Origin: Stromatinia cepivora
Lineage: Eukaryota > Ascomycota > Leotiomycetes > Helotiales > Sclerotiniaceae
Direction: 5' to 3'
NCBI GenBank assembly: GCA_014898415.1
Contig: RCTD01000020.1
Coordinates: 1,054,001-1,118,000, forward strand
Length of the DNA: 64,000 nucleotides
Below are positions 51,275 through 62,499 of the stretch, in pieces. Position 1 is the stretch's first letter; the number at the start of each line of letters is the position of its first letter. A program made the translations under genes and the position numbers. A model generated the notes under the pieces. It saw only the letters and a list, made by a program, of their open reading frames with translations, was not told the DNA's origin and searched no databases.

Positions 51275-52559
51275 CATTATCCTATTTGATCATTACAATC
51301 ACTAAATTATACTTACAATAAACCTAGACTATAAAACTTTAAATAATTACAAATACTTTATTATATATTTTGCAATAAATTAAATATAAAAAGATCTTAT
51401 GATTATATCACGGGATAGTATGATTACAGAGCACTTTCAGGGATCGGGGAATAGATGGTACACATGATTGGTAGAGTAAAAGAATTGAATAACTTGCCCT
51501 TGATTATATAAATCAAAAGCTGTATATATAGAACAAATGAATGATTATCTAACCAATATACATTTTAATTAGATTAGATCTTTGTTTATTAAGATATCAA
51601 GATTACCTTATCAATTAATAGATTGGTAAAGGCTAATAGATCCTTCATTCCGATTGGAAAGAATACGTTTTGATTCTTTATAAGATACAGGGGATCATAA
51701 GGCTTTCTATGATACACCCCCTAGATCGAAAGGCGATCTGAAATAAATAAAAAGGTATAGAAAATGGCAATTCATATAATTTATGAATGAATATATAAAA
51801 CAATTATAAGCAAACATCAATAAAGAAATAATGTAATATATAAATCTGAAATGATCCTAGTATCTTTAGAATAGAAAAGAATTTGAGTATATATAAATCG
51901 CAAATTTCTTTTGATCTTCGGTTTGCTATCTGCAATATTCTTCGAAATCAAGATTTTGAATAATAAAAAGAAAGTTTTCCGTCGGGAGAATACAAATGAA
52001 TAATCGATCCTGTAATGTAGCAATTGAGAATGTATATAGTTACTAAACTATAATATATTGATCACAATAGCGAAATAAAATAAATGAATTTTTTAAAGGT
52101 ATATAGATCTCTTTTTCATATTCTTGTTTTTGTTTTAATTAAGTTTTTATTGATTATTATTATATTTAAGATTTCGGGGTCTAAGAAGGCTAAACAAACG
52201 AATCTCAATTATATTAGATAAACAATGATTGAAAAGAAAGCTTTGAGAAAGTTGAATATGAAAAAGATTCTAATATTTCTTTGAAGGATTAATAAATCGA
52301 ATAAAAAGAATTAATGAATTCAATACAGATAATGAACCAAGATATCGATTTCTAAGAATATAATTTAATTAAATCTGCTTTTAGAATGATATATAATCAT
52401 CTATTTCAGAAATCGTTTTCTTTTATCAAAAGAATTATTATTTATTGTAATTAATTGTTTGTTATAAATTTAGATAATAATTTGGAGGTAGATTTCGTTT
52501 TTGAATTTTATTATATAATTAAAAGGTTTTATTAATTTTATATTTGTAATTATCAAAAT

Positions 52560-53430
52560 AAAGATTATTCGATAAAGAAAAGAAAAGAAAGAAGGTTTCT
52601 TTATTTGATAATAACAATTCATTTAATTCTTCGATATCAAGTTTTTCGGATGATAAATTAAATAAAGAAAAGAAAGAAAAAAGGTTATTGAAAATTATTG
52701 ACTTTCTAATCAAAACAAAAGATAAAGAAAATTATAAAGAAAAAAATAATCATTTATATATTCGATATATAAAATCATTGATTATTAGAAGATATAATTT
52801 CTATAACAAATATTTTGTTAATTCTTTTAAACCGAATAATTGTTAGTATTAAAATTGTAGTATTTATTTATATACTTTTTTACCGATTTTCCTTTATTCT
52901 TTAATAGATTATTATATCGCTGTTTATTAGCAAAATTCGAAAATAAATTTTTTGTTCATTTTTTATTTTTATAATATATTAATTGTTGATTGTATAATTC
53001 AAACAGGGATATAGAATTGTAATAAAAATAATATTGAAGATCGAAAAGAAAAGAGAAATTGTTCTTTTGTTTTTATATTATCATTCTCCCTTTTTTTGCT
53101 ATATTATTCATTGAAATTTTCGAAAGATTAAACAAAAGAAATATATTGTGATTTCGGAAAACGATAATGAAAATGAAAGAGAAAGAATAATGAAAAAGAA
53201 AAGAAGAAAAGAATAGATAATATATCCAAAGAAAAAGAAAAGGAGAAATAATCCTTTGGTTTTTATAATATTGATAATATTAATAATTTTGATTATTCCA
53301 ATTATTCCTTATTCCTTAACTGTTATAGATAATCCAGAGATTCTTTTATTTGAATTTTAAATTATTGAGTTTAGAAAAAAACTTATCCTTTTTCGAAAAT
53401 AGAAAAATGAAAAACAAAGAAATGATTAAC
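52560..53430 (+). pseudogene. Antisense accessory reading frame(s) in E1
   Basis: Parallel to 25120-25960 and 58330-59190. It reads SFSDDKLNKEKKEKR, YIRYIKSLIIRRYNFYNKYF, later a cysteine-containing stretch and, in another frame near 53260-53400, a hydrophobic segment followed by LLFEF and IEFRKKLILFRK. Stops fall at TAG/TAA positions explicable as mutated Trp or Gln codons. The opposite-strand open frame 52519-52713 is a shadow. Confidence 0.4.
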
Positions 53431-53671
53431 CTTAATTGTTTTTTGTTTCCCGATAAATATAGAATATACGAATTAGAGTGTATCATAGAAAAATATAATG
53501 ATCTGGGATATCAAATAGAATTCATTCTATTTAAATTAAAGGGAAGAATTACGAGCTCCAGATTGTCGTTACTCAAGCTCTATGATTGTTATTACTCAAG
53601 CTCTATAATCCTGTTGCTTACATCTTGTAGGTTGAGGAGGGATCGGAAGTGGCGTCACTTTTGGTATAACA

Positions 53672-53973
53672 GTTATAAGCCCGGTAGCGTTTATGGCGCA
53701 ATAGTATCATTTCTCATTCGTATTCATATTCATTTGAGCATCCAATGAATTCATTCTCGATTAATCAACTAATCAGGGTTTCCAGAATTCATTGGGCCCT
53801 TTTCTCGCTATTCAGCCAATCATCTTCCTGGTTTGAATCTATTATTATAGGACCCACACAGAATCATTATTCTATTCGGGTTAGCAACACAGAGATTACA
53901 GCAAAGGACTACATCATCGGGTATATTCATAGAGATCACTGTCTATTCCAGCTAGTCCGTAATCTCGGGGGTG
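53672..53973 (+). other. Unmutated internal segment of E1
   Basis: About 300 bp with ordinary GC content between an LTR-like end (53671) and a 72-bp terminal repeat. It begins GTTATAAGCCCGGTAGCG and ends in CTCGGGGGTG, a possible polypurine tract. Open frames here (53745-54122) read across the element boundary into E0, so they are not genes. Confidence 0.5.
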
Positions 53974-54045
53974 TGTCACGGGAAATGATTACTATATCAA
54001 CCCAATTAACCATTCGTCAAGAGTGGCGTCACTTTTGGTGTGACA
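53974..54045 (+). repeat. 72-bp terminal repeat of E1
   Basis: TGTCACGGG to GGTGTGACA. The first 19 bases recur at 51406 (TATCACGGGATAGTATGATTAC, with a 4-base insertion) and the last 24 at 53648-53671. It behaves like a very short LTR whose left counterpart was expanded by 2.2 kb of E sequence. Confidence 0.55.
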
Positions 54046-55408
54046 GATTATATATTTCTTTGATTAATAAAAACTATAATATATTATTATATTCTTTATC
54101 AAAATCAAAAAGATCCTATTAGATTTTATAGAAAAACCAAAATGATTAATAATTACTTGGAATACAAGAAATGACTTGCTTTGTATAAATATAAATACAA
54201 TCGATACAATTGAAACAAATGATACCTTTTATTTTGATATTTTATATTACAAATATTAAATATTCAAAAGCTTCCTTTCTCAAATATACAAAATATTTAT
54301 ATTATATTTCATTTGTATCTTCTTTTGAAAGAAATAAATCGCAAAAACAATAGAATACTTTATTTATTTTTCTATTCATTATTGAATATATTATAAAAAG
54401 ATTATTTATAAAAAATAAATAAAAAAATATTTGAATAAATAGAAAATGATTTGTATTCTAAGAATATAAGATTTTCAGTATAAATGTATTGAATAATTAT
54501 TATACTATTTGTATAATCTTCTTTACAAAAACAATAATTATATTTTGAGAATCATAAATTAGCTTTCTTCAATCGAATCTTCGAAATGATATTGATATAA
54601 AAATCAGAGATGAATATTATATTATTCAAAATTAGATTATTATTAAAGTAACCTTCTCTTTTGATGATCTTTTTGATAATATAAATTTTATATTCTAGGA
54701 TTTAAAAATTAGAAATACTTATTTCTACAAGATCATTGAAATCGAATAATCGATATTGATAATTATCCAATAAAGATATATCATTTATAATATATATAAT
54801 ATTATAATTATTAAACAAAATGCTATTTGATAGATAATATACTTTTATTATTATAAAGTATATCTCTGATTGATTATATCAAACATTCAAAATAGTAATA
54901 TTGATTAAAGATCCTAAAGAATCAATAAAACTTTTCATCTATTTTTTTTTGATTTAATCAAAATAAAATTGCTTTTATAAATATAATTTTATTTGATTCT
55001 TAATTGCTTATAATTCGTTTTCGTTAAATACTCTTTTAAATAGCAGATTAATCTTTTCGATAAATATTAATTCTATGATTTTACAATTATAAATAATATA
55101 ATTATAATCAATTCCATTATTCCATTTAGATTCGATTCTACAAAAACATTATCAGATCTTTTTGATCCTTTAATTATTTCCAGAATTGATATTTTTTTTA
55201 TTCTTTTTAAACTTTTTATCATTTTAGAAAAAAATAAATATAGAATATATTCCTTCTTTAGTTTTTAAAGAAATAAAATCCTAAAAAACTAATTCCCAAA
55301 AATATCTCCGAATTACTTAAATAAGAAATTGAATAATCCAAATTGATTTTTCATTTCAATCTATATAATCATAATATTTACCTAAATTAAAAGTATTCTA
55401 ATATTAAT

Positions 55409-57195
55409 TGTCACGAATCGTGAACCACAGGAGGCTAACCACATGATACCCTTTATCTCCCATATCAATTTATGAGCTGATCATCCATATGTATACATTA
55501 CGAATCATACGATTTAATATAGTAAAATAATAACTCTAATAATATATACACACAGTCCTACAATTCACAAATAGGTATTTGTATATATATATCTAATCAT
55601 TTCTTATAAACCATAATTCTTCAATTATAGATTCTAAAGAATATAATTGATCCTATTTATTCAACTCTATTACAACTCTTATATATTATATTATCTACAA
55701 TTCATTTACAAATATTCAATTATCTAATAACCTTTTAAATAATATTTCACTTTAATAATACCTTTTTAAATGAACTTTTACAAATATTATATTCAAAGAA
55801 AAAAAATCTATTCCGATTTAATCAACAAAGATAAATCCCTTTAGAAGTGTATCATCATTTTCACAATACAATAAACTTCTCCTCCTATATACTCCGAACT
55901 TTTGAAAATATATTCTAAGGAACCCTCTTCTTTTTTTCAATTATTTCAACAAACCCTCAAAGAAAATATAAATATAGGATTGAATAATGTTACTATTAAA
56001 AAAAAGAAAACTAGTAAAGAGAAAATTCTAATATATAAAACCAATACTCTCAATAATTCAATTGCTTTTTTTGAACTATTATTATAATTATAAGATTTTT
56101 ATATAATAATTATAAGTTTGAAAGAAAAAAATCCATAATTGAAAATTATAATAATAATAAGTTTTGTAATAATACAATCTCCTTTTGAATCCTAAATGAT
56201 ATTTATATAAGTATCCAAATCAATAACAATATCTAGAACTCCTTTTATCCTTTTAATCGAAATCTAAGGATCTTTATTCAAATAAACTCGAAGATCTCAA
56301 AATCAAAGAAAGAAAACTTTGATCAAATGATTTAATCATCCAGAATCCTTCAATAATTCTTCTTCCCTTTTAGAAAGTAACGATTTATATAATAATCAAG
56401 GATCCCTTTATTCAAGAAACTAATCTAATCAATTAAAATTATATTCTCATATCAATCATAATTCATAATGAGATATATATATATCAAAACCTACAAATCT
56501 TATCATTAAACTTAACAATAGTATTGAATCTAAAACTAATTTATAGCAATTATTAATTATAGAATGATTCGAATTGTATACTATATCATTTAAAAATGAA
56601 ATATAATATTATATACATATAATCAATCAAATCGAATCGGAAGTATAAATATATTGTTATATTCTTTATATATGAATACTCCGATTTATAATATTCGAAT
56701 TAATCAAATAATTTGTAATGATTTATTGGAATTCAATTGAAATCGATAATATTCGTTTTCAATACAAAATATAGGTTATACTTAATACAATTCGATATAG
56801 TAATTTCCTAAAATGATATAGAAAATTCAAATTATTTGTTATTCAAATAGAGATTATCAATAATAAAATCCTATTTAAAGATTTCGAATAAAAGATTTCT
56901 GATTTTCTTTTACAAATAATAACAATATCTATCAAGAATTACAAAATTACAAAAGAACTTATAAATATATTTATTAAAATAAATTAAAATGAAATTTTAT
57001 TATAAAAACGAAATCGATATTATATTAAACAAAATATTCTTATAATTATTTGCAAATTAATAATTACTATAAACCCTTTACAACCCTTTCGAAATTCTAA
57101 CAATTTCAATTTTGGAATCTTTATATTCCTAAAACCATTTCTATCTCAGAATACTCCTTTCAAATACACCGGTCTTATTGTATTTAATAATTATT
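55409..57195 (+). mobile_element. Gypsy copy F, 5' part, plus orientation
   Basis: 5' LTR 55409-55690 (282 bp, TGTCACGAATCG start, unmutated outer end) and about 1.5 kb of gag-side sequence collinear, in reverse, with D 36840-38348. It is cut at 57195 by E2; the remainder must lie beyond the window. Open frame 55902-56087 is in the gag leader region and has no domain. Family identity with A and D is clear. Confidence 0.88.
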
Positions 57196-58329
57196 TATCA
57201 CGGGATAGTATGATTACAAAGCACTTTCAGGGATCGGGGAATAGGTGGTATACATGATTAGTAGAGTAAAAGAATTGAATGACTTATCTTTGATTATATG
57301 AATTAAAAGCTGTATATATAGAACAAATGAATGGTTATTTAGTCGATATATATCTTAATTAGGTTAGATCTTTGTTTATTAGGATATTAGAATCATTTTA
57401 TCAATTGATAGATTGGTAAGAGTTAATAAATCTTTTATTCTGATTGGAAAGTATATGCTTTGATCTTTTATAAGATACAAAGGATTATAGAGTTTTTTAT
57501 AATATATTCTTTAGATTGAAGAGCGATCTGAAATAAATGGAAATATATAGAAAATGGTAATTCATATAATTCGTGAATAAATATATAAAGCGATTATAGG
57601 TAAATATTAATAAAGGAATAATATAATATATAAATCTGAAATAATTCTGGTATTTTTGGAATAGAAAAAAATTTGATTATATATAAATCGCAAATTTCTT
57701 TTGATTTTCGATTTGCTATTTATGATATTTTTCGAAATCAAGATTTTGAATAATAAAAAGAAAGTTTTTTATTGAAAGAATATAAATAAATAATCGATTT
57801 TGTAATATAGCAATTCAGAATATATATAATTATTAGATTATAATATATTGATTATAATAATGAAATAAAATGAATGAATTTTTAAAAATATATAGATTCT
57901 CTTTTTGTATTTTTGTTTTTGTTTTAATCAAATTTTTATTGATTATTATTATATTTAAGATTTTAGGGTCTAAAAAGGTTAAACAAGTAAATCTCAATTA
58001 TATTAGATAAATAATAATTAAAAAGAAAGTTTTGAAAGAATTGAATACAAAAAAAAGATTCTAGTATTCTTTTGAAGGATTAATAAATCGAATAAAAAGA
58101 ATTAATGAATTCAATATAAATGATGAATCAAGATATTAATCTTTGAGAATATAATTTAATTAAATTTGTTTTTAGAATAATATATAATCATCTATTTCAG
58201 AAACCATTTTTTTTATCGAAAAAATTATTGTTTATTGTGATTAATTGTTTATTATAAATTTAAATAGTAATTTGAAGATAGATTTCATTTTTGAATTTAT
58301 TATATAATTGAAAAGTTTTACTAATTTTA

Positions 58330-59192
58330 TATTTGTAATTATCGAAGCAAAGATTATTTGATAAAAAAAAAAAAAAAAGAAAGAGTTTCTTTATCTAATA
58401 ATAACAATTCATTCGATTTTTCAATATCAGATTTTTTGGATGATAAATTAAATAAAGAAGAGAAAGAAAAAAAATCATTGAAAATTATTGATTTTTTAAT
58501 TAAAATAAAAGATAAAGAGAGTTGTAAGGAAAGAAATAATTATTTATATATTTGATATATAAAGTTATTGATTATTAAAAAATATAATTTCTATAATAAG
58601 TACTTTATTGATTTTTCCAAATTGAATAGTTGTTGGTATTAGAATTATAATATTTATTTGTATATTTTTTTGTTGGTTTTCTTTTATTTTTTAATAAATT
58701 ATTATATTGTTATTTATTAGTAAAATTCAAAAGTAAGTTTTTTGTTTATTTTTTATTTTTATAATATATTGATTATTGATTGTATAGTTCAAATAGAGAT
58801 ATAGAATTGTAATAAAGATGATATTAAAGATCGAAAAGAAAAGAGAAATTGTTTTTTCGTTTTTGTATTGTTGTTTTTCTTTTCTTTATTGTATTATTTA
58901 TTAGAGTTTTTGAAAAGTTGAATAAAAGAAGTATATTGTAATTTTGGAGAGTAATAATAAGGATGAAAAAGAAAGAATGGTAAAAAAGAAAAGAAGAAAA
59001 GAATGGATAGTATATTTAAAGAAAAGGGAAAGAAGGGATAATCCTTTGATTTTTGTAATATTGATAATATCAATAGTTTTGGTTGCTTTAATTATTCTTT
59101 GTTTTTTAATTATTATAGATAATTCAAAGATTTTTTTATTTGAATTTCAAGTTATTGAATTTAGAAAGAAATTTATTCTTTTTCGAGGATAG
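58330..59192 (+). pseudogene. Antisense accessory reading frame(s) in E2
   Basis: Frame 58358-58555 (65 codons) has SISDFLDDKLNKEEKEKKSL and continues past RIP-type stops. Frame 58944-59192 (82 codons) has a basic head (KKKRRKEWIVYLKKRERR), a 22-residue hydrophobic segment (IFVILIISIVLVALIILCF) and a tail FLFEFQVIEFRKKFILF. Both are shared with E0 and E1. The shape suggests a single-pass membrane protein; family unknown. Confidence 0.42.
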
Positions 59193-59449
59193 GAAAATGA
59201 AAAATGGAGAAATGATCGGTTTTGATTGTTTTTTGTTTTCTGATAGATATAGAATATACGAATTGAAGTGTATTATAGAAAAATATAATAATCTAAAATA
59301 CCAAATAGAACTTATTTTATTTATATCAAAGGGAAGAATTATAAATTCCAGATTGTTATTATTTAAGTTTTATAATCCAGATTGTTATTATTTAAGCTTT
59401 ATAATTATTATTATTTAAGTTTTATGATTCTATTATTCATATTTTATAG

Positions 59450-60060
59450 ATTGAAAAGGGATCGGAAGTATTCGAATTTTTGTTTTATAAGATTCTTAGT
59501 AAATTCATTAACAATTATATTAATGATCGGTAAATAAATTATATAAAAGTTCTTTTTTGAATATTTTTAATATAATTATATATTTTGGATATCGATATAA
59601 TATAGTTTCATAATAATTTGTTTGTTTTTATTAATTACTAATCTGATCGTTTATTGATTATTATAGAAGATTATTATAAACTTTTTTATTACTAGATCGA
59701 TTTTTTTTAAGAAATATAAGATTGCTATAGTTTCTTTTGATATATATTTGATTCCAAGAAGTTTTGTTTCGGTAGTCGAAATAGTTATAATATTTTGTTT
59801 GGATGTTTTTTATACAATTAAATTATCGAAAAGGGATATAATGTATTTTTGGGATAATTGATGAATATCTGGATTATTTGCAAAAAAAGTATCTGAAAAA
59901 ACGAAAAGTTGTAGTATTTGATCATCGTTATATTGGATTGTGAGATATCTTATATTCTATAGATATTATAAATAATGATCGATAGTTTTTATATAATTAT
60001 TAAATGGATTGATTAAATAATGGTTCAATTGTAAAACAGTAAATGATATATCCGCTTTTA
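59450..60060 (-). pseudogene. Copia RNase H and pol C-terminus relic of E2
   Basis: Minus-strand reading: FTVLQLNHYLINPFNNY, NIRYLTIQYN, LFVFSDTFFANNPD (RNase H start), then KQNIITISTTETKLLGIKYI, KETIAILYFLKKIDL, and the end YYIDIQNI, NEFTKNLIKQKFEYFRSLFNL. These are the standard copia RNase H and terminal motifs. It ends about 2.2 kb before the element terminus. Confidence 0.85.
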
Positions 60061-61749
60061 TAATAATTGCAATATATAATATTGAATTCATTTTCTTTTG
60101 ATATATTTTTATAATATATATAAGAATTTGACCTTGATTTTTCTGAAATACTATTATAGGGAGTAGTGTATTTGTTATTCCATTTGTTGTTTTGAATTTC
60201 TTAATAATTTTTTCAACGTATATATTATAGATTAATTATAACTTTTTTTTGGATTGATTATAAAGTATATATATATCTAGAAATTATTTAGTATTTTTTA
60301 GGTCTTATAATTTATATATAGTTTTGATTCCTTTAATGATCTTTATAGTAGTTGATTTGTTTTTCTTATAATAAATGATCTGAATATTGTTTATAAAGAA
60401 AAGAATTATAATAATATATTTTAAATTAATATATAAATATAATTCCTTTTTGTATTATACCAATTCTAGTTTCTTGAGTATCTGAATGAAATCTCTAAAT
60501 TATATAATTAGGGAATCTTATAGATTATATAAAACTTGATCAATTATAATATTTTTGTTTAGGATTTTGTATTCATCAAATAGATAATATATAATTAAAA
60601 TATCGAAAGAATTATATATAGTATTAATAAAGGTATTGATTATATTATATTGTTTTATTTCCAAATTGTATTTAACGATAATTGTTATTACGATTCGGAA
60701 TAATCGATTTATTAATATAATAATATAAATAATCTCAATAGTATTTTTAATCTAGAGATCTCTTTATATTATTAAATATAAATAATAATAAATGATTAAA
60801 CTTTGATTATTATATTTATATATAAATATTTATTGAAGAGAAATTGATTTTATAGATTCTGATCTAGAATCGATTTTATATCAGATTTTCTTAACCTTAA
60901 AATTATTAACCTTAAAATCGCAGTTTTGTTTGAATTAATATTCTATTTAATGATTTTCTAATTGATAATAAAAATGAGATAACTTTGGAATTGCAAATAT
61001 ATGAATTCAAAAAAATAATTCTATTTGTAATTTATTAATTGTAAATCAAATAAAAGGCAATAATGGTTTTGCTTTAATTCCAGTAATGATTATATTATAA
61101 ATTGTTACAAATTGAGAATACTCCTTTATATTATCTATTCCTTATTGATCAAATCAGAATATAAAATGAAAGTTGTTTAAACGAAATAATCCCATTGAAT
61201 TTGTGCTTTAAAATATAACAATTCCTATATAGAATCCAATATTAGGATTGTTTTTTTGATAGTATTATTATATATATAATTGCCTTTATATATATACTAA
61301 TTGTTTTGGGATACAAAAACCAAATGATTCCTAAAAGAAAAATAATTCCGAATAGTAATTATATAATTGAAACTTAAACAGATTAATCTAAACTCTGGGT
61401 ATTTTAATCCTTATAATATAAATTCTTTTAAATATCTATTCGAAATTATAAATCTATAAATCCTTTATAAATCGATTAAATAAATATATAAAGTATAATA
61501 GTTTTTGTAATAATTGGATTTCCTTTATAAAATATTTTGATTAATTATTCCAGTATATATATTTCCTTTTGGAATGTTGAGATTGATCAATTGAAGTAAT
61601 CTTTAAATCATTTTTGTATATATCACAAAAAACTTCGATAATATAATTAATAGATTTATATTTTATATTCTTTATATCAATATATTCAATGAAATCAGGA
61701 TCTATATTATTGTTATAAATATCTTTTTGAATAATATTAACATTTTTAT

Positions 61750-62040
61750 CTACAAGATATAATTACTTTTCAATGAAAAAATCGATTTCTTTAGTTTCTC
61801 TAATAGAAGAATCGATTAATATTCATATATCTTTATTATATATTTTATTTTTATTATTTAAAGGATTAAATAGATTGAATAATCCTAAATCGATTTCTTT
61901 ATTCCTATTATCATCTTTCAAATCTATATCTACTCTCAAAATCAATTTGTTTATAGATAATAAATTTGAAATATATTTGATAAATGAATTAAGGGTTTTT
62001 CGATCTATAAAAATAAATAGATAAATGAAATCTTTATGAT
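61750..62040 (-). pseudogene. Pol linker relic of E2
   Basis: Homologous to 29038-29300 in E0 on the minus strand (acidic stretch after an L-R-V-D-I-D-L-type segment). The plus-strand open frame 61773-62024 is its shadow. Confidence 0.4.
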
Positions 62041-62499
62041 TATCCTTATTTTGAATGATTGTTCCATCTATTTCGATATAATCTTATAGATCAAGAATTC
62101 TAGCAAATTGTTTAAATTTTTCTATAATATAAATATCGATTATTCGATTAATGGAATTTATATAATAAATGAATTCCTTATTGAACATTATATTTCGAAT
62201 AATAATAATTTTATCGAGTTTGGGTATCTATATACAATAAATCAATATACTTGGGATATAATTCATTAAATATTTAATATATACTCGAGGATTGATTTTG
62301 TATTATTTTCTATTAATTCCAATTTCTTTATTCTTATTCAAAAAGTAAATTCAGTATTTATATTTATAGATTTTATTCTAATTGGGATAAAGATTATTAG
62401 ATATTTTCTTTACAAATAGGGGATTATTTTTGCAAAGATAATTATAGAATCATATATCGAATATCTTATTAAACAATTTAAAGGATTTGATTTTCAAAG

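Larger units (their letters stand above)
51406..54045. mobile_element. E1: chimeric E-family insertion in E0
   Basis: 2640 bp flanked by GATTA (51401-51405 and 54046-54050); the ends are TATCACGGG and GGTGTGACA. 51406-53650 is collinear with the terminal 2.2 kb of E0 and E2 up to the last codons of pol (HFRSLLNL on the minus strand). At 53650 it switches to GGCGTCACTTTTGGTATAACA, followed by a primer-site-like sequence, about 300 bp of GC-balanced DNA, and a 72-bp terminal segment (53974-54045) that starts TGTCACGGGAAATGATTAC and ends with the same GGCGTCAC block. It inserted as one unit. The right 0.5 kb is hardly RIP-mutated. Confidence 0.75.
22552..55408 (-). mobile_element. Copia-like element E0, split by seven insertions
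   Basis: The left terminus TATTACGGGATAGTATG is shared with E1 (51406) and E2 (57196). Its own sequence survives in pieces 22552-22670, 24050-27237, 27766-29804, 38996-39205, 51275-51405 and 54046-55408, about 7 kb in total, each collinear with E2. The minus strand encodes copia pol: an RNase H end at about 26200-26900 and a linker at 29038-29220. The right terminus is hidden: gypsy F is inserted at 55409 and E0 presumably continues beyond the window. Mutations here are mainly G-to-A on the plus strand. Confidence 0.82.

Noticed and set aside
53745..54122. 125-codon plus-strand frame at the end of E1
   Set aside because: It runs through the 72-bp terminal repeat and the target duplication into E0, so it postdates the insertion.
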